From contig NZ_MTQF01000001.1 of the NCBI RefSeq assembly GCF_001975985.1, positions 268,979 through 332,978 of the forward strand: 64,000 bases of DNA, written 5' to 3'. Made by a program: the position numbers and the translations under genes. This stretch comes from [Flexibacter] sp. ATCC 35103. Its GTDB lineage: Bacteria; Bacteroidota; Bacteroidia; Flavobacteriales; Flavobacteriaceae. This document shows, piece by piece, positions 1 through 7,360 of this stretch (its first letter is position 1; each line of letters opens with the position of its first letter). The notes beneath the pieces are model-generated. The model had not been told where the DNA came from, did no database searches, and worked only from the letters and a program-made list of their open reading frames with translations.

Positions 1-269
1 ACAGGTAAGTTTAAAAAAGTACTCTTTTTACTATAAAATCTTCCAAATTAAAAAAATAATTATAGTCTGATTACTCATTTTCAAAATTTAGCTGTAAGAC
101 ACAAAACTGATTTATTTTTTACTTTCATAATTAAATAACAGACTGATTTAAAGACATTTAACTCGTAAATAAAATCACTTTCAATTGCTCTCATTTTGAT
201 TAAAATCTAAAAAAAGCTACTATTTTCAGCATTATCTCAATGAAAATCGCTCATAATTAAAAGTTACCG
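1..269. other. Left-edge non-coding stretch
   Basis: AT-rich sequence with no open frame that I can support on either strand. It ends at the promoter of the acetyltransferase gene. No repeat or RNA gene was recognised. The upstream neighbour lies outside the window. Confidence 0.5.
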
Positions 270-277
270 TAATTTTG
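270..277 (+). promoter_or_regulatory. TAnnTTTG -7 box of the acetyltransferase gene
   Basis: TAATTTTG matches the Bacteroidota -7 consensus TAnnTTTG. It ends 21 bases before the ATG at 299. It overlaps the in-frame TTG at 275, which therefore cannot be the translation start. No clear -33 TTG was found. Confidence 0.6.
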
Positions 278-298
278 CACAACTTAAAAAGAGAAATC

Positions 299-853
299 AT
301 GATTATCAGAAAAGCAACAATTGAAGATTCAGAATCAATAGCCGCACTTTTATTGTTAGCGATGGAAGAAATTATCTATAAATTTATTGGCGAAAGAGAT
401 CCTAAAACGGCTTATTATTTTGTGCTTCATTTTGTTGAAACCGAAAAAAACCAATACTCGTATCAAAACTGTTTTGTGGCAGAAGATAATGACGAAATTG
501 TAGGCGCAGTTTCTATTTATGAGGGAGGAAAATTACAGGAATTGCGACAACCAATTGTAAATTATGTACAACTAAATTTTAATCCTGATTTTGATCCTGA
601 AAACGAAACCCAAAGTGGTGAATTTTATATTGATTCATTGGGCGTTAGCCAAAATCATCAGGGAAAAGGAATTGGTTCTAAACTATTGCAATTTTTGATT
701 GAAGAATTCGTGACCCAAAATAACCTGACTTTGGGTTTATTGGTCGAAGAGGAAAATCCAAATGCTAAAAAATTATATCTAAAATTAGGTTTTAAAGTTG
801 TTGGAGTGAAAACGCTGGTTGGGAAAAAACTTGAACACCTTCAGATTTCTTAA
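299..853 (+). CDS. GNAT family N-acetyltransferase
   Basis: Predicted cytosolic acetyl-CoA-dependent N-acetyltransferase; the substrate is unknown. The protein is 184 residues from ATG 299. This start is preferred to the in-frame TTG at 275 because the latter lies inside the -7 box. The N-terminus MIIRKATIEDSESI is the typical first GNAT strand and helix. The acetyl-CoA pyrophosphate loop is visible as NHQGKGIGSKLL after the strand FYIDSLGV. The C-terminal EEENPNAKKLYLKLGF matches the late GNAT motif in which N/Y residues line the cofactor pocket. The gene stands alone, followed by a repeat element that may act in termination. The family call is secure, the substrate is not. Confidence 0.85.
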   Translation: MIIRKATIEDSESIAALLLLAMEEIIYKFIGERDPKTAYYFVLHFVETEKNQYSYQNCFVAEDNDEIVGAVSIYEGGKLQELRQPIVNYVQLNFNPDFDPENETQSGEFYIDSLGVSQNHQGKGIGSKLLQFLIEEFVTQNNLTLGLLVEEENPNAKKLYLKLGFKVVGVKTLVGKKLEHLQIS

Positions 854-860
854 AGTTTTT

Positions 861-1318
861 TTTGTTTCAGGTTTCAAGTTTCAGGTTTGAAATGAGAATT
901 ACTTTATGGTTTTTACCGCAAAGAGCGAAGATTTACGCAAAGTTCGCAAAGTTTAAATACAAAGCTTTGCGAGCTTTGTGTTTTCTAAGCATACAGTAAA
1001 ATAAAAATCTTTGTATTCTTTGCGGTAAAATTATTAAGTCTACAAAGTTCGCAAAGCTTTGTGTTGAACCAGCTTTGCGAACTTTGTGTTTTCTAAGCGT
1101 ACAACAAAATAAAAATCTTTGTGTTCTTTGCGGTAAAATTATTAAGTCTACAAAGTTCGCAAAGCTTTGTGTTGAACCAGCTTTGCGAACTTTGTGTTTT
1201 CTAAGCGTACAGCAAAATAAAAATCTTTGTATTCTTTGCGGTAAAATGACATAGAAATTCTATTCTCATTTCAAACCTGAAACTTTAAACCTGAAACTTT
1301 AAAATCTGAAACAAAAAA
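861..1318. repeat. Large nested inverted-repeat element upstream of hmp
   Basis: The outer arms form a perfect 23-bp inverted repeat, 877-899 against 1262-1284, built on TTTCAGGTTTGAAATGAGAA. Inside lie oppositely oriented copies of the words ACCGCAAAG, CGCAAAGCTTTG and CTTTGCGGTAAA. The core contains two near-identical 108-bp tandem units, 1031-1138 and 1139-1246, plus a diverged partial unit on the left from about 951. Each unit holds its own inverted repeat GTTCGCAAAGCTTTG / CAGCTTTGCGAAC. A related single-unit element follows hmp at 2662-2889. The arrangement suggests a non-autonomous dispersed repeat, possibly also a terminator. No ORF lies within it. Confidence 0.85.
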
Positions 1319-1342
1319 ACTATTCTTCTTTTAATTGGGCTC

Positions 1343-1360
1343 TTATGATTTGAATCATAA
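1343..1360. promoter_or_regulatory. Palindromic operator candidate of hmp
   Basis: TTATGATT-TG-AATCATAA is a perfect dyad with 8-bp arms and a 2-bp centre. The centre is at 1351.5. With the -7 box at 1382-1389 and a start site near 1395, the dyad sits near -43, the class II activator position of Crp/Fnr-type regulators. No -33 TTG is visible, as expected for an activated promoter. Binding by a nitrosative-stress regulator is inferred. Confidence 0.55.
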
Positions 1361-1381
1361 AACAGAGCTTTAGACGAGGTT

Positions 1382-1389
1382 TAAATTTG
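1382..1389 (+). promoter_or_regulatory. TAnnTTTG -7 box of hmp
   Basis: TAAATTTG fits the Bacteroidota -7 consensus and lies 55 bases before the hmp ATG. Confidence 0.6.
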
Positions 1390-1444
1390 TGAAAAATAAA
1401 TTCTGAAAGAGTTTATAGACACTTAAAAATTTAAATCCAAATAA

Positions 1445-2656
1445 ATGAATCCACATCAAAAAGAGCTTATTAAAGCCACTATTCCTATTTTAAGATCAAA
1501 CGGCGAAGATCTTACCACTTATTTTTATGCCCGAATGTTTAAGAATCATCCTGAATTGAAAAACATATTCAATATGGGAAATCAGGCAAACGGAAGACAG
1601 AAATCTGCTTTGGCGAATGCTGTTTTGGCTTACGCCGAAAATATCGACAATCCAGGTGTTTTGATTCCTGTTTTAAAAGGAATTGGTACCAAACACAGAA
1701 GTTTAAATATACAACCGGAACAATATAAAATAGTAGGTACACAATTGCTCGCGTCTATTGCAGAAGTCATTGGAGAAACTGCAACACCTGAAATTCTAGA
1801 AGCGTGGACGGTTGCTTATTATGAGCTTGCACAAATTATGATTGATATCGAAAAAGAAATGTATCAGGAAAATGCCGCGAAACCCGGAAGCTGGAATGGC
1901 TGGAGAAACTTTATAATCAAAAAAATAGTTACGGAATCAAACGAGATCAAATCGTTTTACCTGTATCCGGAAGACGGAAAAGAAATCACCAATTTTTATC
2001 CGGGGCAATTTATAAGTCTTCAGATTTTTGTTAAAGAATTAGGTCTATTACAACCAAGACAATATAGTTTATCAAGTGCTTTTAATCCGGAATATTACAG
2101 AATCTCGGTTAAAAAAGAAACCGGAATGGCTTCAAACCCATCCGGATTGGTTTCGAATACACTTCATGCAAAATCTGAAGGTGATGTTGTTGCAATTTCT
2201 GCTCCGGCAGGATTGTTTCACTTAGAAAAAGATGCTGAAAATCCGTTGGTATTAATTAGTGGCGGTGTTGGTTTTACGCCAATGTTGAGTATGTTAGAAA
2301 CAAATCTAAATACGATCAGAAATAAAAAAACAATTTGGGTTCACGGCTGCAGAAATGAATCTGTTCATGCTTTTAAAGATCAGATTGCTGCCTTAAAAAA
2401 CGAAGTAAAATGGCTTGAAACATTTACTTTTTATGATACAATAGAAAATTCAGGTAATTCGTCAAACCAAATTATAGAAGGCCGCGTTGATCTTTCCAAA
2501 TGCAAAGATTCGATTTTATTAGAAGATGCCAAATTTTATATCTGTGGACCGGAAGTGTTTATAAAAACGCAATATGATGCTCTTATCGATCTAAAAGTAA
2601 ATCAGAAAAATATATTTTATGAAGAATTTGGTCCACAGCTTATTCAATTGAACTGA
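1445..2656 (+). CDS. hmp: Flavohemoprotein / nitric oxide dioxygenase
   Basis: Cytosolic enzyme that oxidises NO to nitrate with O2 and NAD(P)H. The 403 residues match the usual length of the family. Residues 1-140 are a globin domain: MNPHQKELIKATIPIL is the classical start, and the proximal haem-ligand region is near GIGTKHRSLNIQPEQYKIVG. Residues about 150-260 are the FAD-binding domain with the RQYSLSS motif. Residues 260-400 are the NAD domain with LISGGVGFTPMLSML and YICGPEVFI. The gene is monocistronic. It lies between two related inverted-repeat elements and behind a palindrome plus a TAnnTTTG box, which suggests control by a NO-responsive activator. The start has no Shine-Dalgarno sequence and an A-rich leader, as is common in this phylum. 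Confidence 0.96.
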   Translation: MNPHQKELIKATIPILRSNGEDLTTYFYARMFKNHPELKNIFNMGNQANGRQKSALANAVLAYAENIDNPGVLIPVLKGIGTKHRSLNIQPEQYKIVGTQLLASIAEVIGETATPEILEAWTVAYYELAQIMIDIEKEMYQENAAKPGSWNGWRNFIIKKIVTESNEIKSFYLYPEDGKEITNFYPGQFISLQIFVKELGLLQPRQYSLSSAFNPEYYRISVKKETGMASNPSGLVSNTLHAKSEGDVVAISAPAGLFHLEKDAENPLVLISGGVGFTPMLSMLETNLNTIRNKKTIWVHGCRNESVHAFKDQIAALKNEVKWLETFTFYDTIENSGNSSNQIIEGRVDLSKCKDSILLEDAKFYICGPEVFIKTQYDALIDLKVNQKNIFYEEFGPQLIQLN

Positions 2657-2661
2657 TTTTT

Positions 2662-2889
2662 TGTTTGAAGTTTCAGGTTTCATGTTTCAAGTTGAAATGT
2701 GAGTAGAAGCACTTTGTAATTTTACCGCAAAGTCCGCAAAGATTTTTCGCAAAGCTTAATTTAATACAAAGCTTTGCGAACTTTGTGTTTTTATAAAATA
2801 CTTGCTTAATAAAATCTTTGCGGACTTTGCGGTAAAATGTAGGTAATCTTTTAAGTTCATTTCAAACCTGAAACCTGAAACTTGAAACA
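2662..2889. repeat. Nested inverted-repeat element downstream of hmp
   Basis: This is a single-unit relative of the element at 861-1318. The inner arms form a perfect 28-bp inverted repeat, 2719-2746 against 2811-2838, containing TTTTACCGCAAAGTCCGC. A further inner pair is CGCAAAGCTT / AAGCTTTGCG. The outer arms are variants of GTTTCAGGTTTCA and TTTCAAACCTGAAAC. A transcript of either strand could form a very long hairpin, so it may end hmp transcription. Confidence 0.85.
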
Positions 2890-2989
2890 AATTTTAAACC
2901 CTTTTCCTCCTTAACAAGATTTTTACTAAACGAACCTGCGAAATTTGCGCTATATTTTCATAACTAAAAGGGTATCAGACAAAAAGTTT

Positions 2990-2997
2990 TATATTTG
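2990..2997 (+). promoter_or_regulatory. TAnnTTTG -7 box of the LytS-type kinase gene
   Basis: TATATTTG lies 69 bases before the TTG start at 3067. It predicts a leader of about 60 nucleotides. No convincing -33 TTG was identified. Confidence 0.5.
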
Positions 2998-3066
2998 CAC
3001 ACAAAAAAAACGAATACCATATTGCAATAAGGATTTAAATTTTTCCTTATTTTTTAAAAATTACCC

Positions 3067-4629
3067 TTGAAATTTACTTTTAAAAATACCTTTTCCGGCA
3101 GGAACTTTTTCATTTTAGGAATCATTTTCGTTTTTCTTACGCTGCTTTCAATTTATATATTGAGTGGATTAATGACTCAGGTTACCGAAAAATCGAATGC
3201 AGAAACCTCACAACGCAGTTTTGTAAAAAAACAAGAAGTAATTGCTCAGGAATTATCGCGCTTTTTGGAGACGAAAAATGAACTAAAACGAATTGTAGAT
3301 ATTAGCAACACTAAAAACCTATCTGATAATTTAAAAGTTCTAAGTAATATTCATGCCAATGATAGTCTGGTAAAAAATAACTGGTTTCAGATCAACAATC
3401 AAAAGATAGCATTTACCGTTTCTAAAAGTAATAGCCATCTGGAAAGTTCTATAAAAGATTTTGTGGCTAAAAACAGAGATCTTAATCAATCTAATAGGAT
3501 TGTCGAAGATCCTGAAAACTTTTTTTGGCGCATTTATTATAAATATACCGCCGCAAATGGTACTGTAGTACGATACGGTTATGATATCGATTTGAAATCA
3601 CTTCAGACTTATTTCTCAACGATTGATCAAAAAGCGCCTAACTATGCTTTTGTCTTTGATAAAAAAGGAACTATCATTTATCATCCTGAAGTAAAATTAC
3701 TTAAAAAGAACATTTTTAAACTCACAAATATAGCGCCTCAGGATACTACTTTTACTAAAAGAGAAGGTTTTAGTAAGAGAATTGCAACATCAGAATATTT
3801 GCTTTTAGATATTGTAAGATATACCAAACGGTTGAACGTAAAGGGAACACACTGGTATATAGCAGTAAATTTTCCCAGGGAAATTTCGAATGAGGATGTA
3901 AATGCGGTAAAACAATACGCTTATCTCATTTATATTATTACAACAGCAATTTTGATTGTGTTCTTTTATTTGTTTACCATTTTTACCCGAAGAACTTTTC
4001 AGGAAAAAGAAATCTTGTCGCAGGAAAAAAACAAGCTTCTGCTAGAAAATGAAATGATTAATAAAGAGAAAGCGCTAATCCAACTGCAACAATTAAAGGA
4101 GCAGATAAATCCGCATTTTCTTTTTAATTCGCTCAATTCGCTTTATATGCTTATTGAGAATAATACCGGAGTTGCCAGAAAATTTACATTGAACCTTTCT
4201 AAAATTTACAGATATCTTATTAATCCACCGCTAAACAATATTGTTACGGTTCAGGAAGAACTGCTTTTTATCGAGAAATACATTTTTCTGCAGCAAACCC
4301 GATTTACAGAAGAATTTGTTTTTACTATTAGTATAGAAAACGAGAGCATTCTGGCGAAAAAAGTGCCTTATCTCGCTTTTCAGATTGCGGTAGAAAATGC
4401 CATAAAACACAATATTGCTTCGGAAGAAAGTCCTTTAAAAATCACAATCGACATTAAAGAAAACGTTGTAATTATTACCAATAATTTAAACGAAAAGCAA
4501 AACTTCGAGAAAGAATCCAAGTTTGGTCACAAATACTTAGAAAGTATCTATAAATACTACTCTAAAAACAACTTTAAAGCTTATAAAAAAGACGGTGATT
4601 TTACTTGCATTTTACCATTAATTGGATAA
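3067..4629 (+). CDS. LytS-type membrane sensor histidine kinase
   Basis: Predicted inner-membrane sensor kinase of the His_kinase (PF06580) class, 520 residues. A TTG start is used because it places a short basic tail before membrane helix 1 (about residues 14-36); the next Met lies beyond that helix. Residues about 40-280 form a periplasmic sensor, probably Cache-like, since FVFDKKGTIIYHPE resembles a PAS/Cache strand. Helix 2 spans about 282-303, followed by a coiled coil. The phosphorylation box EQINPHFLFNSLNSL contains His350. The N-box is FQIAVENAIKHN; the G-box is reduced, as in LytS proteins. The natural partner is the LytTR regulator at 12087, which lies beyond a protease-SusC-SusD operon, so the system encloses its probable targets. 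Confidence 0.9.
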   Translation: MKFTFKNTFSGRNFFILGIIFVFLTLLSIYILSGLMTQVTEKSNAETSQRSFVKKQEVIAQELSRFLETKNELKRIVDISNTKNLSDNLKVLSNIHANDSLVKNNWFQINNQKIAFTVSKSNSHLESSIKDFVAKNRDLNQSNRIVEDPENFFWRIYYKYTAANGTVVRYGYDIDLKSLQTYFSTIDQKAPNYAFVFDKKGTIIYHPEVKLLKKNIFKLTNIAPQDTTFTKREGFSKRIATSEYLLLDIVRYTKRLNVKGTHWYIAVNFPREISNEDVNAVKQYAYLIYIITTAILIVFFYLFTIFTRRTFQEKEILSQEKNKLLLENEMINKEKALIQLQQLKEQINPHFLFNSLNSLYMLIENNTGVARKFTLNLSKIYRYLINPPLNNIVTVQEELLFIEKYIFLQQTRFTEEFVFTISIENESILAKKVPYLAFQIAVENAIKHNIASEESPLKITIDIKENVVIITNNLNEKQNFEKESKFGHKYLESIYKYYSKNNFKAYKKDGDFTCILPLIG

Positions 4630-4637
4630 AAAAAAAC

Positions 4638-4667
4638 ATTCACTCCCGAAAAAAAGCCACTCACTCC
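4638..4667 (+). promoter_or_regulatory. Candidate LytTR operator, 21-bp-phased direct repeats
   Basis: ATTCACTCC (4638-4646) and ACTCACTCC (4659-4667) share TCACTCC with starts exactly 21 bp apart, two helical turns. LytTR-domain regulators such as AgrA and ComE bind two short direct repeats on one DNA face with this spacing. The site is about 68 bp before the metalloprotease start. Assignment to the LytTR regulator at 12087 is an inference. Confidence 0.4.
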
Positions 4668-4734
4668 ATTTTGCTTTTTTTAACGTAATCCCTGCAATAT
4701 TTTTAGCGAAAAATTAACCTAAACTTAACTTTCT

Positions 4735-7335
4735 ATGAGAGAAAAGGCAATGTTGAGAAGTCTAAAAAATATCGCTTTATTGATATTGGTACTGAATACG
4801 AGTACTGTGATTTCTCAAAAAAAGAACAAAAAGAATAAAGAAGACAAAACAGAACAAGTAAAGGATTCCATAAAAAATTCGAAAGGACAAAAATACGACG
4901 ATCTTATAAAAAAAGGAACTTTCAAAAAAGGGTTGTTCAATACGATTCAGGTAAAAACAGATCTGTATCTGGAAATTAATGATTCGCTTTTTCAGAGAGA
5001 ATTTCTGGTTGTCAATAAAATTTCAAATGTTCCTTTGCCGGTTAATGATGCGGGATTAAATAAAGGAATGAATTATGAAAATAAAATCATCACATTTCAT
5101 AAAGATCTTGTTGCTAAAAAAGTTTGGGTAAAATCATCTGTACCAAAGGTTTCATCTCCAATTGGCGATGCTATTACAGCCTCTGTAAACAGTAACTTTT
5201 CTGAATCTATTATTGAAGTCTTTGATATCGAAACCAAAAATAATGATTCGACATCTGTAGTAATCAAAGCCAATAAGGTTTTTGACGGAAAACAAAAAAG
5301 TTTCAATGATGTTTTGAGCAACATTGGTTTTGGAGGATCTGTAAAATCGGAACTTTCGTATATAGAAGGTGTGAAAACTTTTCCTAAAAATATTGTTGTT
5401 AAATCTCAGCTTACCACATCTGTTAGTGAAGGCGGACCTTCGTTATCGGTTACGCTTGGGGTAACTTCAAATATTATTTTACTGGATAAAGTACCAATGC
5501 AGGCTCGTTTTGCGGACAAACGTGTTGGATATTTCTCTGAAAAACACTGGTATTTTAGCGACAGTCAGCATGCAATGCTTGAAAAAGAATTAATTACCCG
5601 TTGGAGATTAGAGCCTAAAAAAGAAGATATCGAAAAATATAAAAATGGTGAATTAGTAGAACCTAAAAAACCTATTGTTTATTATATCGATCCATCGACA
5701 CCCAAACAATGGCGCTCATATATTATAGAAGGTGTTCGCGATTGGCAGGCCGCTTTTGAAAAAGCAGGATTTAAAAATGCTGTAATTGCAAAAGAACCTA
5801 CTGAAGAAGATACAGATTTTGATATTGACGATGTTCGTTACTCGGTTATTACTTATGTGGCTTCACAAAAATCAAATGCTATGGGACCTGCGGTTGTAGA
5901 CCCAAGAAGTGGTGAAATCATTGAATCAGATATTATCTGGTGGCACAATGTAATGACTTCATTACAAAGCTGGATGCGTATTCAGACCGGAGCAATTGAC
6001 CCAAAAGCTAGAGGAAACAAATTTAGTGATGAACATATGGGAGAAGCAATTCGTTTTGTTTCGTCGCATGAAGTGGGACATACTTTTGGTTTAAAACACA
6101 ACATGGGCGCTTCATTTGCTTATCCGGTAGAATCACTTCGATCTGCGGCTTTTACGGCAAAAATGGGCGGAACAGCTCCGTCAATAATGGATTATGCGCG
6201 TTACAATTATATTGCCCAGCCGGAAGATAATGTAGAAGCAATTACGCCAAAAATTGGTGAATATGATAAATATGCTATCGAATGGGGTTACAAATGGTAC
6301 GCTGACCAAACCGAAGAGCATAATGCATTAAACGCATTGATTGCAAAACACCAAAATGATCCCATTTATTTTTATGGAGAACAACAAGATGGTGACAGTA
6401 CGATAGATCCGCGTTCACAATCTGAAGATTTGGGAGATGATGCCATGAAAGCCAGCGAATATGGACTTAAAAATTTAAAAAGAGTTGTTGCGAAAATCCT
6501 GGAATGGACGTATGATAAAGACGAATCTTATTACCAAACCGGTAAACTTTATATTGGCGCAATTGGGCAATGGAATCTTTACAATTACCATGTTTTAAGC
6601 AATGTTGGTGGTATTTACCTCAACAATACGGTTCACGGTGATAACAAACAAAGTTATGTGGCGGTTCCGGCTGCAATCCAGAAAAGAGCGGTTTCGTACT
6701 TATTAAACAATAGTATCAAACTTCCGGAATGGTTGTTTTTTAATCCAATTCTGGATAAGACAAATCCGTTGAAAGATTCTCCTCTTGGACCTTACGAGTA
6801 CACACCTTATACACTTGCGAGAGAATTACAATATGGGGTTTTATATAGTTTATTAAGCGATGACCGTTTGCTGAGAATTACTGAAAACGAGTTATTTCAG
6901 CGTAACGAAGCTAAAGAAAATGTATATACAGTAACACAGCTTTTCAAAACGATTCACCAAAGCATTTTTGCTGCTACAATCCAGAACAAATCACTTACGA
7001 TTATGGAACGTATGACTCAGAAAAATTATGTGGATATATTGATTGTTTCTACCAATAAACTTTTTGAAAAAACAGATATTAAGAAAACTATTCAGCTAGA
7101 AGAAACCTTGAGCATGCCACATTTATGCGATTATCTCGAAGAATCTAAAATGGCGCGTAACATTAATCAGTCGTCTTTAAAAAGAGTTTCTGAAGTTACT
7201 TCTGACAAAAAAGGAGAATTGAATCAGATTTTGCAATTATTGAAAACGAAGAGAAACGTGGGTAATCAGGAAACGAAAAACCATTATTTCGATTTGATCC
7301 AGCGTATTGAAAAAGCCTTAAACAACACATTATAA
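4735..7335 (+). CDS. Secreted zinc metalloprotease (DUF5117/DUF4953 type)
   Basis: Predicted periplasmic or outer-membrane-associated zinc endopeptidase, 866 residues. A signal peptide is present in MLRSLKNIALLILVL...VISQ. ATG 4735 is the outer start; ATG 4750, preceded by AGAAAAGG, gives a more compact signal peptide and is a good alternative. The zinc motif HEVGHTFGLKH (His445, His449, His455) is the metzincin pattern HExxHxxGxxH. A downstream SIMDY with Met485 is the probable Met-turn. The N-terminal 40-200 region is DUF5117-like and the C-terminal half is DUF4953-like. It lies 25 bases before a SusC gene in the same operon. Peptides it releases could be imported by that SusC/SusD pair, by analogy with RagAB; this role is inferred. 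Confidence 0.88.
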   Translation: MREKAMLRSLKNIALLILVLNTSTVISQKKNKKNKEDKTEQVKDSIKNSKGQKYDDLIKKGTFKKGLFNTIQVKTDLYLEINDSLFQREFLVVNKISNVPLPVNDAGLNKGMNYENKIITFHKDLVAKKVWVKSSVPKVSSPIGDAITASVNSNFSESIIEVFDIETKNNDSTSVVIKANKVFDGKQKSFNDVLSNIGFGGSVKSELSYIEGVKTFPKNIVVKSQLTTSVSEGGPSLSVTLGVTSNIILLDKVPMQARFADKRVGYFSEKHWYFSDSQHAMLEKELITRWRLEPKKEDIEKYKNGELVEPKKPIVYYIDPSTPKQWRSYIIEGVRDWQAAFEKAGFKNAVIAKEPTEEDTDFDIDDVRYSVITYVASQKSNAMGPAVVDPRSGEIIESDIIWWHNVMTSLQSWMRIQTGAIDPKARGNKFSDEHMGEAIRFVSSHEVGHTFGLKHNMGASFAYPVESLRSAAFTAKMGGTAPSIMDYARYNYIAQPEDNVEAITPKIGEYDKYAIEWGYKWYADQTEEHNALNALIAKHQNDPIYFYGEQQDGDSTIDPRSQSEDLGDDAMKASEYGLKNLKRVVAKILEWTYDKDESYYQTGKLYIGAIGQWNLYNYHVLSNVGGIYLNNTVHGDNKQSYVAVPAAIQKRAVSYLLNNSIKLPEWLFFNPILDKTNPLKDSPLGPYEYTPYTLARELQYGVLYSLLSDDRLLRITENELFQRNEAKENVYTVTQLFKTIHQSIFAATIQNKSLTIMERMTQKNYVDILIVSTNKLFEKTDIKKTIQLEETLSMPHLCDYLEESKMARNINQSSLKRVSEVTSDKKGELNQILQLLKTKRNVGNQETKNHYFDLIQRIEKALNNTL

Positions 7336-7360
7336 TTAACACAAATCCAAAAACAACCCA

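Noticed and set aside
275..298. TTG at 275 as start of the acetyltransferase
   Set aside because: It overlaps the TAATTTTG -7 box; the ATG at 299 follows directly.
1031..1246. Tandem repeats as a possible CRISPR array
   Set aside because: The 108-bp units are continuous, with no unique spacers, and carry internal inverted repeats. No cas gene is nearby.
4971..5324. Open frame on the minus strand inside the metalloprotease gene
   Set aside because: It is an antisense shadow of a well-supported gene and shows no domain or leader.
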